Origin: Pomphorhynchus laevis
Lineage: Eukaryota; Acanthocephala; Palaeacanthocephala; Echinorhynchida; Pomphorhynchidae
Direction: 5' to 3'
Length of the DNA: 64,000 nt
NCBI GenBank assembly: GCA_012934845.2
Contig: WNNJ02003044.1
Location: forward strand, 62,001-126,000
Shown here one piece after another: positions 39,955-52,742 of this stretch (the stretch's first letter is position 1; the number at the start of each line of letters is the position of its first letter). The notes beneath the pieces were generated by a model, which saw only the letters and a program-made list of their open reading frames with translations, made no database searches and had not been told where the DNA came from. The translations under genes were made by a program, and so were the position numbers.

Positions 39955-40679
39955 TGTTAAAGTCAACTGGCAATGCATGATGTCTAGGGAATATTTCAGC
40001 ATAAACATTGAAAGACGCTTTATTCAACATAATTGCTCCATAAAACTGTTTAAACGAATTAGATTTAATGGATCATATGCCATTGTCTTTTTTCGATGCA
40101 GACGTAAAAAATCAATTTATATCGCTTTTTGCTGACTCCGCCGATTTTTCTGTTATTGACATTTCCCCTAAGAGTAACGTTGTATTAAAGTTTATTTCAA
40201 TTTTCGCTGAGGATAATAAGATCGTATTGTTTTGCTCTGAAATAGGTTTAAAATTTCTAAAAAAGACAACTACCGCAAATATACACTTTATAAGTGTTTT
40301 CGCTAAAGTAGATAATGAAAAGATATTTTAAAACAATCATGCTCATTTGTTAGGTCACGAAATCAAGATTGTTGAAATGGGGGATAATGCATATAACACT
40401 TTTCGGTTTCCTCAATGCTTTAGAAACCAAGAATGGGGTCATTATTATCGTATGTGCAAAAAAGAAGTGAAATGTGTTCACTGTGGCGGATCACACAATT
40501 CCAACATATGTACCAACAGACACACCCATAAATGCGCGAACTGTGGTGAAGGTCAAAAAGCATATAACAAAAATCGTGTCAGCATTTTCAAAATTACATT
40601 TTTCCCTACAATTTACAGCATAACAGAGAAGTTCATAATAACATATCGTTTGCGTCAATTGCGTCAAAAAGACCTATAA
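39955..40679 (+). pseudogene. Array unit 1: LINE ORF1 with CCHC zinc knuckles
   Basis: ORF1 of a Jockey-type LINE in two or three frames. VNWQCMMSREYFSIN and RIRFNGSYAIVFF (about 39960-40090) run into the frame 40068-40331 (DADVKNQFISLFADSADFSV). After a stop, the frame 40347-40679 has QCFRNQEWGHYYRMC, then CVHCGGSHNSNIC and CANCGEG: three knuckles of the C-X2-C-X4-H-X4-C family, the first and last altered (EGQ for EGH here; units 2 and 3 have EGH). Knuckles of this kind bind the LINE RNA. Arrangement RCxxC...GH / CxxCGG.H matches Jockey/I-group Gag-like ORF1 proteins. Confidence 0.78.
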
Positions 40680-40753
40680 TTATTATTCCAGACAGTAATA
40701 ACAACCAGCAACCGTGCACAACACCTACTAAGCATAGTGATGATAGTACAAGT

Positions 40754-41017
40754 ATGAATTTAATAAATAGTCGCTTAGATGAACTATCTAAAGAAATTGA
40801 TGAAAATAGAAATTATTGTCAAAAAGAGCTCCGTTCAATAAACGATGAGCTAGATAATATAAATGAAAAGATTATAAATTTAGGATATGGTATGGATAAA
40901 GTTGTTCAAGTAGTAGAAAATCTGTCAAACAATCAATCGATTTTTAGTACCCAAGTGATATCTATTCTAAAAGAATTCGGACTAGAATTTAAAAGCGCAG
41001 TATCCTTTACACAATAA
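40754..41017 (+). CDS. Array unit 1: coiled-coil end of LINE ORF1
   Basis: 87-codon open frame, MNLINSRLDELSKEIDENRN then LRSINDELDNINEKI. A strong heptad pattern suggests a coiled coil. It sits between the zinc knuckles and the endonuclease and probably is the ORF1 C-terminus separated by a frame change at about 40680-40750. In units 2 and 3 its TGA overlaps the ATG of ORF2 (ATGA at 48129 and 55027); in unit 1 the same site reads ATAA. Confidence 0.6.
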   Translation: MNLINSRLDELSKEIDENRNYCQKELRSINDELDNINEKIINLGYGMDKVVQVVENLSNNQSIFSTQVISILKEFGLEFKSAVSFTQ

Positions 41018-41018
41018 A

Positions 41019-42220
41019 CAATAATAATCTAGTTATCGTTTTATGGAATTGTGGGTCAACATCAAATGCAACTCAACTGTTAAGAGAGGGATACTTCGAC
41101 GTAATCGCTTTACAAGAGGCACGAACACAAAGTGTTCCATCTGATGTATTCTTTGAGTATATATTATTCCACCTAAATATTAAGAACGATAGTCCATTTA
41201 ACCTGGCTACCTATATTAAGAAATATCTAGACCCCTCTTTACTAATGACAAACTACAACGATTTATTTTCTTTTCAAATAATAAAAATACTGTTAAACGG
41301 CTCCGCATTTAAATTTGCAAATGTTTATATTAAGAGTAAGGCAAAGTCAAGAAAAGGTTTGTGGCCCAGAACATTTGCAGATGAGATTAGAAGCAATTTT
41401 CAGTGGTTAATAATTTGGACTTTATTATAGGCGATTACAACGATAACTGTGGAATTAATATTATAAGATGCATTAACGATAAGTTTACCGTCGAACTTCC
41501 AAAGGAATATACTTTTTTTAATCGTGCAAAGAAGTGGTTTTCAACTATCGACTTTGCAATTTTAAAAAAACCAGTACTATTGAAGTTGAATGGCGGTACA
41601 ACATTCAACCAGAGAACGCTATAATTGGACACCGCATGGTTGTATTTGAATCGAAATCAACAAATACTTTTTTAAAACTGTATTCGCCCCTAATTCTATC
41701 GGCATTAATAGTTTTAATCATGCAGTCTCATTGTACTTGTCTACCTCGTTAGATCGGGTGTATGATTGTAAGTTTAAGAATCTTTTAAGTTCTAATCTGG
41801 ATAGTGATGACCCAAGCTTTAAATTCACACAAGTCTCCTCTGTAATAAACAATAGTTTTTATGCGAATTTTGACACATTTGCTTTTTATCCTAATTCTGA
41901 AATTTTATCTGAACTCAATAATAATTTTTACCATCATAAATGAGGGATTTATTCTGTTCCTTAGAAAAAACAATATAATCCAGCATAATAATTCTAACGA
42001 CAGTTCAAGTCTCTTAAAGAATAATATTCTTGAAGGCATAAATAAGTGTGTATTGAATGCATCTAACACTTTTTTATACAAACAAAGATCGACAAATCGC
42101 AATTACTCAAACATCAAAATCAAAAAATTAAAAATGAAACAAAATTTATTAGATCTATGTGGAAATCTTGAGTAGGCGTGTAAGATTCAAGCGTACATAG
42201 ACATACTGCAATATAAGTTA
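41019..42220 (+). pseudogene. Array unit 1: LINE ORF2 endonuclease and linker
   Basis: The frame starting at about 41020 reads NNNNLVIVLWNCGS then FDVIALQEARTQSVPSD: the N and E positions of the AP-like endonuclease. Further on are IIGDYNDNCG (41425-41455), FSTIDFAIL (about 41540) and IIGHRMVVFES (about 41620), for the GDFN, S.ID.A and SDH motifs. These lie in different frames and the H motif has lost Asp. Linker frames 41731-41943 and 41861-42175 follow. Unit 1 keeps about 260 bp (41165-41425) that units 2 and 3 lack. Confidence 0.72.
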
Positions 42221-42259
42221 ATCCTAACTAATGAAATAAAGAAGATTAAATGCTACACA

Positions 42260-43680
42260 CCGTTTTCGAAGAACTGGTGGAATACAGTACACCATCGAAA
42301 ATTTAGAACTTGAAAACGGCAGCATCCCGTTGGATCTCATCAACATCTTTTGACGTAGTCCAAGAAGCTATTAGTACCAAATTAACATATAACGCTGAAA
42401 CCTGTAATGACGAAAAGATACTAAACAAATGCCTGATATTAGACTGTATCAACACATCGGTAGGCATCGATCTCTCCTACAATGATAAGCATTTCCTCGT
42501 AACTCGAAAGTTTCAAGCAATGAAATGTCATGCCCTCCTGCTGCAATAAAACTTCTAAGCTTAAATAATAAAATCAGAATAGCCAAACATCTTGTAAATT
42601 GATCCCACTGTCAGAGCATCTAAGCATTGGATGTGGCAAAATGATAATTTTACCGAAAAATAAATTTATCAATAATATTAAAGATATTCGTCCAATCACA
42701 ATTTCAAACCCCCTACTAACGGCAGTTGAAAGAGCTTTAGCAATAAAAGTCTCTGAATTTTACGAAAGCAACAACCTGATAAACAAAATCATTTTCGGTT
42801 TTAGAAAAAGCAAAAGCACAATTGGTGCGGTACGAGACTTACAAATGTTTATTAATAAATATAACTGTCCTTGGATACTTTATTCTCTAGATATTTCAGC
42901 AGCTTTTGATAATATAACTTAAGAAGAAATTTTAAAATCATTGATAAGGGATAAAGTTCCAAGTAACATAATTAAGAGAATATGGGCTTGTCTCAAAGCC
43001 AGATATTTCTATATCAACGGATATAAAGATACAAAATATTATCTAACGCAAGGTGTGCCGCAAAGATATCCATTAAGTCAGATACTTTATGTAATTACTA
43101 CAAGACACATCTTAAGCAAGATATGTGATAAATTTGTGCATGGAGTCATCTACGCTGACGACATTTCTTTGGTCTTTCTTAAAACCAAAAAGATGGCTTC
43201 AAACAAAAAATGTATGTAGAAATGCATGGGCATCATTGACAAAATAAAACATCACCTGTCACGCTTAGGTTTAAATTTAAACCTAACATGACTAAATTTA
43301 AATACATTACAGGAAAATTCAAACACAAACGTGAATTTGATAGATTTGATAAAACATCTCACGGAAAACATTGCAGGATAGTAAAGATTTTAGGCTCCAC
43401 TTTTACTCCATCATTGTCGAATAAGCCAGATATGAATAAACTCAAAAAATCATTAAAAAAGGTTTGTCAGTTTTTCACCGAGCGTTAACACTTGATATCT
43501 CATTAAGAAGATCATCCATTCTTTTAAATAAATTAATTCTCTCGGGTTTATACTTCTACTCAAGGAATATGCCACCAGAACAACATCGCCCATACCTAGA
43601 CTGTGTTATGAAAATGTTAAGAACAAACAAAATGACCAGTAGTAGCTTGAACCAAAACATTTTAAAAAAATAAAAATTTT
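42260..43680 (+). pseudogene. Array unit 1: LINE reverse transcriptase
   Basis: RT in several frames: LNKCLILDCINTSVGIDLSY (linker), DIRPITISNPLLTAVERALA, IIFGFRKSKSTIGAVRDLQM and YSLDISAAFDNIT, then TAA at 42918-42920. The frame 42941-43219 follows with YYLTQGVPQRYPLSQILY and GVIYADDISLVF, then KILGSTFTPSLSNKPD. Motif B has Arg where PQG is expected. Order and spelling suit the Jockey/I group. The same TAA and the same Arg are present in units 2 and 3. Confidence 0.82.
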
Positions 43681-45844
43681 TTATAAAAAAATTGTAAGTA
43701 GTCGATGAAAAAAAAATTTTCCTTTTTTTTCTTCAAAAATTTAGAGAAACTTTTATTAATTTTTTTAACTACGTCGGTTATTTCATTTTTGCTATTTATT
43801 TTTGTTTATACAAATGTTTAATATTACTTTTTTTGTCTGTGTACACTATGCATTGGAACGCTTGCTTGAAAGAATTTTGACTGAAATTTGAAGAGAATGA
43901 CAAGAAGATGCATAGATAAAAATCACGGAAGAAAGCGCGAATCGAAAATTCATGAGAAACTGGATATGACACTCTTAACACAATTCATTATGTATTTTTC
44001 GGATGTTTGCTACTTTTTCAAAATTTTTTTTTCTTCTTCACTAGACGCAGGTGCTTCCATCGACCTTTTTAAAATATTTAAATGCGAACAACGTCTTGTG
44101 GCATACGCTGATGATACCACAGTCCTGTTCTCTGCACGCAGGTGCAAAGACTTAATATAAGACATCATATTTTTCTTTTTAAGATTACAAGAACAGTGAC
44201 CCAAGTCTAATGTTATTTTAAATTCCGCTAAATCGCAAATTGTTGTCTTTCATGGCGCCACTGAAACAAAGTTGACCTTAGAGTAAACGGTAAACTCAGT
44301 AAATCATGTGGTTGACCGGCTGCACAAACCTAATCGATTATTGCATGAGCCCGTTAGAAAAGCATGGATCTACGATTAACCGTTTTAGTTTATCACCAAA
44401 CTGGTGCAAGAATGCTGTCGCTACTGTTTGCACTTTGACCATTGATTCCGCATCAACTGGCGTAAACGAGTATTGTTTCACTTTATTGTCAAGTCGTCAC
44501 CCTGATTATCCTCCTAGTTCCACAGAAAATTCTGTTATTCCACATCTACTAACATAAACTTTTCGTGGTCCGTTATGCATTCACCATGGCTGCACTACGC
44601 CTTTGGAACAAACATCCTCGTGACACAAAATCATTGATGTCACTTAAACACTTCAAAACTTCCTTGATCGCCATACTTCTTGCAAACGAACTAAAATAAC
44701 ACTTTCAGCTGCAATCAATTCAATAACTTTACACACAAGTTCAAACATTCATTCTTTATTAACTACTACTAGATTAGACAAGTATATCGTTAAAATAACC
44801 TGGCAATGCATGATATCAAGGAAACATTTTAATAAAAGCATTAAACGAAACTTTATTAACAAATATAAAATTGTGAAAACATTCACGATAATCAGATTTA
44901 ACCGATCTAATGATATTATATCGTTTTTGACCCGGAAGTAATAAATTTCACAACATTACAACTTTATGTTACTGGCATTACTTTAATAAAGGCTTACTTA
45001 TAATATAATTGTAATATAAAAAATTTGAGAGATATTAACATAAAGTAAGTTATACCTGGAAGCATTCGAGATTAAAATTTGAAGAAACGACAAAAATTAG
45101 AAAGGTTTTTAAATACTTAGAAAGCATTGATTTTTAACCTTATCAAAACGATACCTGTAAGAATTCGAGATTAAAATTTGAAGAAAACGAAAAGAAGACA
45201 CAGAGTCAAACAGCCACAGAAGACAGTGCGAAACATAAAACTCCTGAGAAACTAGATATGACATTAATGTAGTAACCCTCTTGAAAAATTCATTTGTGTT
45301 TTTGTGGAATGCTTTCTACTTTTTCAAATAAATAAAAAAAAAACTGAAATTACAGATGTTCGCTAAAACATTTTTTAAAGCAGTATTCTCAGAATATAAA
45401 TAGTAGAAAATTAAACAAGATCCTTATGAGATCAGTTGAATATTCAATTTAAATGATTTACATAAAAATTATTTTTTAATAATTAAATTTCGCCATAACA
45501 TTACTTAATTAAGAAAAAGACACAATATAAAATGCATAACCAATATGGCTGACTACTGTGATATTAATATCATCATGAAAAACATATCACCTTAAAAAAG
45601 TTTGAGATCTAAAGTAAATACAGTAAGTTTCCAAACATAAAGTGTCCAATGATGATTTGCTCAATGAGCACAGAGGACATACCATGCCGATGCAGTAGTT
45701 TAAAAGAATAATATTAGCATTTCTCATTGGCATATTCTTTGGAGTAGCAGGTTATTTAGTCTCTGAAAAAGGCCATAGGCAATCATCGTCCTGACTTAAT
45801 AATTAGAAGAAAATTTTGTTGCTTGTTAATGCCAGTTGCTGTGC

Positions 45845-45884
45845 ATTGCCCTGCGCTAGCGTGACAACTTTAGCGCAGGGCAAT
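45845..45884. repeat. Perfect 14-bp hairpin in unit 2
   Basis: attgccctgcgcta, 12-nt loop gcgtgacaactt, tagcgcagggcaat. The unit 1 left arm differs at three positions, all of which are unpaired there; the right arm is unchanged. Confidence 0.88.
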
Positions 45885-47183
45885 ACTCGGTAATTCTCAT
45901 AGATTTATCGCACAGCTTGTAAACGGTGTTTTCCTAACAGGCTTCTACAGCCAACAATTTGGTTAGTGCTGTACAAGTGTCTGTTGTTCGTTAAATTGTC
46001 ACTTGATTTTTCAACACTTTTCTGCTAACTTGTTATTATATTTTTATACATTTGTTAATAAAAATTAAAACCGTTTGTAAAGGTTGAACAAAATGATTAG
46101 GCAATAAAGAATTGATTTGTTAAATACTTTTGTATATGTTTCACCATACAATGGGTCAAATACTTTCTAGTTTAACTTTGCACTTGAACATATTTAGTGT
46201 TGATTATTTTCAATTTTTGATAGACAAATACAATAAATAATGAATGCCTTTCGAAGTAATTGTTAAAAATAAATAAAGTATTTAGTCATTGTTAACACGT
46301 AATTACTTAAGAATATTTAAATTTATAATGTTATAAACCGTTTTCTTAAAACTAGTAGAATACAGTACACCATCGAAAATTCAAAACTTGGAAAACGACA
46401 ACATCCCGTCGAATCTCATCAACATCTTTTGACTTAGTCCAGGAATCTATTAGAACTAAATTAACAAATAACGCTGACACTCTAAATGACAAAAAGATGC
46501 TAAACAAATGTCTGATTTTAGATTTATTAGCACATCGGTAGGCATCGATATCTCTTACAATGACATATTAGACGCATTTACTCGTAATTCAAAAGTCTCA
46601 AGCAATGGAATGCCATGTCCTCCGGCTTCAATAAAACTTCTTAGCCTAAATAATAAAATCAAAATTGAAAAGCATCTAATGAATTGCTATATGTCAGAGT
46701 ATTTAAGGCTTCGATAGTGCAAAATGTCAATCTACCAATAAATAAATTTGTCAATATTATAAAGGATACTTGTCCAATAAAAAATCCAATCCTCTATAAA
46801 CGAAGGCTAAAAGGGTTCTGGCAATAAAAGTCTCTGAATTTTACGAACGCAACAATCTGATTAAGAGTAACATCTTCGGTTTAAGAAAAGACAAAGCACA
46901 ATTGGTGGAGTACGAGATTTACAAATGTGTATTAATAAATATAATTGTCATTGGCAACTCTATTCTCTAGATATTTCAGCAGCTTTAATAATATATATGT
47001 TAAGATATATTATGTTATAGTAATCTTTAAATAATATATCTTATTGCTCCAACTATGATGATAAACATATTGTTAAAGTCAACTGGCAATGCATGATGTC
47101 TAGGGAATATTTCAGCATAAACATTGAAAGACGCTTTATTCAACATAATTGCTCCATAAAACTGTTTAAACGAATTAGATTTA

Positions 47184-47794
47184 ATGGATCATATGCCATT
47201 GTCTTTTTTCGATGCAGACGTAAAAAATCAATTTATATCGCTTTTTGCTGACTCCGCCGATTTTTCTGTTATTGACATTTCCCCTAAGAGTAACGTTGTA
47301 TTAAAGTTTATTTCAATTTTCGCTGAGGATAATGAGATCGTATTGTTTTGCTCTGAAATAGGTTTAAAATTTCTAAAAAAGATAACTACCGCAAATATAC
47401 ACTTTATAAGTGTTTTCGCTAAAGTAGATAATGAAAAGATATTTTAAAACAATCATGCTCATTTGTTAGGTCACGAAATCAAGATTGTTGAAATGGGGAT
47501 AATGCATATAACACTTTTCGGTTTCCTCAATGCTTTAGAAACCAAGAATGGGGTCATTATTATCGTATGTGCAAAAAAGAAGTGAAATGTGTTCACTGTG
47601 GCGGATCACACAATTCCAACATATGTACCAACAGACACACCCATAAATGCGCGAACTGTGGTGAAGGTCATAAAGCATATAACAAAAATCGTGTCAGCAT
47701 TTTCAAAATTACATTTTTCCCTACAATTTACAGCATAACAGAGAAGTTCATAATAACATATCGTTTGCATCAATTGCGTCAAAAAGACCTATAA
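47184..47794 (+). pseudogene. Array unit 2: LINE ORF1 with zinc knuckles
   Basis: Frame 47184-47447 (DADVKNQFISLFADS) and, after a stop, frame 47567-47794 with CKKEVKCVHCGGSHNSNIC and CANCGEGHKAYNK. Compared with unit 1 one G is missing from the run atggggg (here atgggg at about 47494), which moves the RFPQCFRNQEWGHYY part out of frame. The third knuckle has the His that unit 1 lost but no final Cys. Confidence 0.75.
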
Positions 47795-47868
47795 TTATTA
47801 TTCCAGACAGTAATAACAACCAGCAACGGTGCACAACACCTACTAAGCATAGTGATGATAGTACAAGT

Positions 47869-48132
47869 ATGAATTTAATAAATAGTCGCTTAGATGAACT
47901 ATCTAAAGAAATTGATGAAAATAGAAAATATTGTCAAAAAGAGCTCCGTTCAATAAACGATGAGCTAGATAATATAAATGAAAAGATTATAAATTTAGGA
48001 TATGGTATGGATAAAGTTGTTCAAGTAATAGAAAATCTGTCAAACAATCAATCGATCTTTAGTACCCAAGTGATATCTATTATAAAAGAATTCGGACTAG
48101 AATTTAAAAGCGCAGTATCCTCTACACAATGA
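47869..48132 (+). CDS. Array unit 2: coiled-coil end of LINE ORF1
   Basis: 87 codons nearly identical to unit 1 (ENRKYCQ, VIENLS). TGA at 48130-48132 overlaps an ATG at 48129, so ORF2 (MNNNNLVIVLWNCGS) begins in a stop-start overlap typical of coupled ORF1/ORF2 translation. ORF2 then stops after about 16 codons at TAA. Confidence 0.6.
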   Translation: MNLINSRLDELSKEIDENRKYCQKELRSINDELDNINEKIINLGYGMDKVVQVIENLSNNQSIFSTQVISIIKEFGLEFKSAVSSTQ

Positions 48133-48591
48133 ACAATAATAATCTAGTTATCGTTTTATGGAATTGTGGGTCAACATCAAATGCAACTTAACTGTTAAGA
48201 GAGGGATACTTCGACGTAATCGCTTTACAAGAGGCACGAACACAAAGTGTTCTTTCTGATGTATTCTTTGAGTATATATTTTTATTATAGGCGATTACAA
48301 CGATAACTGTGGAATTAATATTATAAGATGCATTAACGATAAGTTTACCGTCGAACTTCCAAAGGAATATACTTTTTTTAATCTCGCAAAGAAGTGGTTT
48401 TCAACTATCGACTTTGCAATTTTAAATAAAACCAGTACTATTGAAGTTGAATGGCGGTACAACATTCAACCAGAGAACGCTATAATTGGACACCGCATGG
48501 TTGTATTTGAATCGAAATCAACCAATACTTTTTTAAAACTGTATTCGCCCCTAATTCTATCGGCATTAATAGTTTTAATCATGCAGTCTCA

Positions 48592-50340
48592 TTGTACTTG
48601 TCTACCTCGTTAGATCGGGTGTATGATTGTGAGTTTAAGAATCTTTTAAGTTCTAATCTGAATAGTGATGACACAAGCTTTAAATTCACACAAGTCTCCT
48701 CTGTAATAAACAATAGTTTTTATGCGAATTTTGACACATTTGCTTTTTATCCTAATTCTGAAATTTTATCTGAACTCAATAATAATTTTTATACCATCAT
48801 AAATGAGGGATTTATTCTGTTCCTTAGAAAAAACAATATAATCCAGCATAATAATTCTAACGACAGTTCAAGTCTCTTAAAGAATAATATACTCGACGGC
48901 ATAAATAAGTGCGTATTGAATGCATCTAACACTTTTTTATACAAACAAAGATCGACAAATCGCAATTACTCAAACATCTAAATCAAAAAATTAAAAATTG
49001 AACAAAATTTATTAGATCTATGTGGAAATCTTGAGTAGGCGTGTAAGATTCAAGCGTACATAGACATACTGCAATATAAGTTAATCCTAACTAATGAAAT
49101 AAAGAAGATTAAATGCTACACACCGTTTTCGAAGAACTGATGGAATACAGTACACCATCGAAAATTTAGAACTTGAAAACGGCAGCATCCCGTTGGATCT
49201 CATCAACATCTTTTGACGTAGTCCAAGAAGCTATTAGTACCAAATTAACATATAACGCTGAAACCTGTAATGACGAAAAGATACTAAACAAATGCCTGAT
49301 ATTAGACTGTATCAACACATCGGTAGGCATCGATCTCTCCTACAATGATAAGCATTTCCTCGTAACTCGAAAGTTTCAAGCAATGAAATGTCATGCCCTC
49401 CTGCTGCAATAAAACTTCTAAGCTTAAATAATAAAATCAGAATAGCCAAACATCTTGTAAATTGCCCACTGTCAGAGCATCTAAGCATTGGATGTGGCAA
49501 AATGATAATTTTACCGAAAAATAAATTTATCAATAATATTAAAGATATTCGTCCAATCACAATTTCAAACCCCCTACTAACGGCAGTTGAAAGAGCTTTA
49601 GCAATAAAAGTCTCTGAATTTTACGAAAGCAACAACCTGATAAACAAAATCATTTTCGGTTTTAGAAAAAGCAAAAGCACATTTGGTGCAGTACGAGGCT
49701 TACAAATGTTTATTGATAAATATAACTGTCCTTGGATACTTTATTCTCTAGATATTTCAGCAGCTTTTGATAATATAACTTAAGAAGAAATTTTAAAATC
49801 ATTGATAAGGGATAAAGTTCCAAGTAACATAATTAAGAGAATATGGGCTTGTCTCAAAGCCAGATATTTCTATATCAACGGATATAAAGATACAAAATAT
49901 TATCTAACGCAAGGTGTGCCGCAAAGATCTCCATTAAGTCCGATACTTTATGTAATTACTACAAGACACATCTTAAGCAAGATATGTGATAAATTTGTGC
50001 ATGGAGTCATCTACGCTGACGACATTTCTTTGGTCTTTCTAAAAACCAAAAAGATGGCTTCATACGAAAAATGTATGGAGAAATGCATGTGCATCATTGA
50101 CAAAAAACATCATCTTTCACGCTTAGGTTTAATTTAAACCCAAAAAGACTAAATTTAAATACATTACAGGAAAATTCAAACACAAACGTGAATTTGATAG
50201 ATTTGATAAAACATCTCACAGAAAACATTGCAGGATAGTAAAGATTTTAGGTTCCACTTTTACTCCATCATTGTCGAATAAGCCAGATATGAATAAACTC
50301 AAAAAATCATTAAAAAAGGTTTGTCAGTTTTTCACCGAGC
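48592..50340 (+). pseudogene. Array unit 2: LINE ORF2 linker and RT
   Basis: Frames 48592-48981 (linker), 49173-49412 and 49388-49783 (PITISNPLLTAVERALAIKV, GFRKSKSTFGAV, LDISAAFDNIT then TAA). Frame 49802-50137 has YLTQGVPQRSPLSPILY and VIYADDISLVF. Same lesions as unit 1 plus its own. Confidence 0.8.
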
Positions 50341-52702
50341 GTTAACACTTGATATCTCATTAAGAAGATGATGCATTCTTTTAAATAAATTTATTCTCTC
50401 GGGTTTATACTTCTACTCAAGGAATATGCCACCAGAACAACATCGCCCATACCTAGACTGTGTTATGAAAATGTTAAGAACAAACAAAATGACTAGTAGC
50501 TTGAACCAAAACATGTTAAAAAAATAAACATTTTATTATAAAAAAATTGTAAGTAGTCGATGAAAAAAAAATTTTCCTTTTTTTATTCTTCAAAAATTTA
50601 GAGAAACTTTTATTAATTTTTTTAACTACGTCGGTTATTTCATTTTTGCTATTTATTTTTGTTTATACAAATGTTTAATATTACTTTTTTTGTCTGTGTA
50701 CACTATGCATTGGAACGCTTGCTTGAAAGAATTTTGACTGAAATTTGAAGAGAATGATAAGAAGATGCAGAGATAAAAATCACGGAAGAAAGCGCGAATC
50801 GAAAATTCATGAGAAACTGGATATGACACTCTTAACACAATTCATTATGTATTTTTCGGATGTTTACTACTTTTTCAAAAAAAAAATTTTTCTTCTTCAC
50901 TAGACGCAGGTGCTTCCATTGATCTCTATAAAATATTTAAATGCGAACAACGTCTTGTGGCATACGCTGATGATACCACAGTCCTGTTCTCTGCACGCAG
51001 GTGCAAAGACTTAATATAAGACATCATATTTTTCTTTTTAAGATTACAAGAACAGTGACCCAAGTCTAATGTTATTTTAAATTCCGCTAAATCGCAAATT
51101 GTTGTCTTTCATGGCGCCACTGAAACAAAGTTGACCTTAGAGTAAACGGTAAACTCAGTAAATCATGTGGTTGACCGGCTGCACAAACCTAATCGATTAT
51201 TGCATGAGCCCGTTAGAAAAGCATGGATCTACGATTAACCGTTTTAGTTTATCACCAAACTGGTGCAAGAATGCTGTCGCTACTGTTTGCACTTTGACCA
51301 TTGATTCCGCATCAACTGGTGTAAACGAGTATTGTTTCACTTTATTGTCAAGTCGTGAGCCTGATTATCCTCCTAGTTCCACAGAAAATTCTGTTATTCC
51401 ACATCTACTAACATAAACTTTTCGTGGTCCGTTATGCATTCACCATGGCTGCACTACGCGTTTGGAACAAACATCCTCGTGACACAAAATCATTGATGTC
51501 ACTTAAACACTTCAAAACTTCCTTGATCGCCATACTTCTTGCAAACGAACTAAAATAGCACTTTCAGCTGCAATCAATTCAATAACTTTACACACAAGTT
51601 CAAACATTCATTCTTTATTAACTACTACTAGATTAGACAAGTATATCGTTAAAATAACCTGGCAATGCATGATATCAAAAGAATATTTTAATAAAAGCAT
51701 TAAACGAAACTTTATTAACAAATATAAAATTGTGAAAACATTCACAATAATCAGATTTAACCGATCTAATGATATTATATCGTTTTTGACCCGGAAGTAA
51801 TAAATTTCACAACATTACAACTTTATGTTACTGGCATTACTTTAATAAAGGCTTACTTATAATATAATTTTAATATAAAAAATTTGAGAGATATTAACAT
51901 AAAGTAAGTTATACCTGGAAGCATTCGAGATTAAAATTTGAAGAAACGACAAAAATTAGAAAGGTTTTTAAATACTTAGAAAGCATTGATTTTTAACCTT
52001 ATCAAAACGATACCTGTAAGAATTCGAGATTAAAATTTGAAGAAAACGAAAAGAAGACACAGAGTCAAACAGCCACAGAAGACAGTGCGAAACATAAAAC
52101 TCCTGAGAAACTAGATATGACATTAATATAGTAACCCTCTTGAAAAATTCATTTGTGTTTTTGTGGAATGCTTTCTACTTTTTCAAATAAATAAAAAAAA
52201 CTGAAATTACAGATGTTCGCTAAAACATTTTTTTAAAGCAGTATTCTCTAAATATAAATAGTAGAAAATTAAACAAGATCCTTATGAGATCAGTTGAATA
52301 TTCAATTTAAATGATCTACATAAAAATTATTTTTTAATAATTAAATTTCGCCATAACATTACTTAATTAAGAAAAAGACACAATATAAAATGCATAACCA
52401 ATATGGCTGACTACTGTGATATTAATATCATCATGAAAAACATATCACCTTAAAAAAGTTTGAGATCTAAAGTAAATACAGTAAGTTTCCAAACATAAAG
52501 TGTCCAATGATGATTTGCTCAATGAGCACAGAGGACATACCATGCCGATGCAGTAGTTTAAAAGAATAATATTAGCATTTCTCATTGGCATATTCTTTGG
52601 AGTAGCAGGTTATTTAGTCTCTGAAAAAGGCCATAGGCAATCATCGTCCTGACTTAATAATTAGAAGAAAATTTTGTTGCTTGTTAATGCCAGTTGCTGT
52701 GC

Positions 52703-52742
52703 ATTGCCCTGCGCTAGCGTGACAACTTTAGCGCAGGGCAAT
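52703..52742. repeat. Perfect 14-bp hairpin in unit 3
   Basis: Same as in unit 2: attgccctgcgcta and tagcgcagggcaat. Confidence 0.88.

Larger units (their letters stand above)
43700..50530 (+). repeat. Array unit 2 (LINE 3' end through next RT)
   Basis: 3' end segment 43850-44030; LINE fragment with YADD and MAALRLWNKH at 44040-44700 (frame MWLTGCTNLIDYC at 44306); ORF1 fragment about 44790-44960; non-coding 45350-46340 with a perfect hairpin at 45845-45884; linker-RT fragment 46360-47000 (lacking the 38-bp duplication of units 1 and 3). ORF1 is at 47075-47794, the coiled coil at 47869-48132, endonuclease remnant 48129-48500 with the 260-bp deletion and an early TAA (gcaacttaactg), linker 48592-48981, and RT 49115-50500. 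Confidence 0.93.

Noticed and set aside
40347-40679. Zinc knuckles as a sign of an LTR retroelement or retrovirus-like Gag
   Set aside because: The following ORF has an AP-like endonuclease and a YADD RT, there is no protease, integrase or LTR, and the knuckle order fits Jockey-type LINEs.
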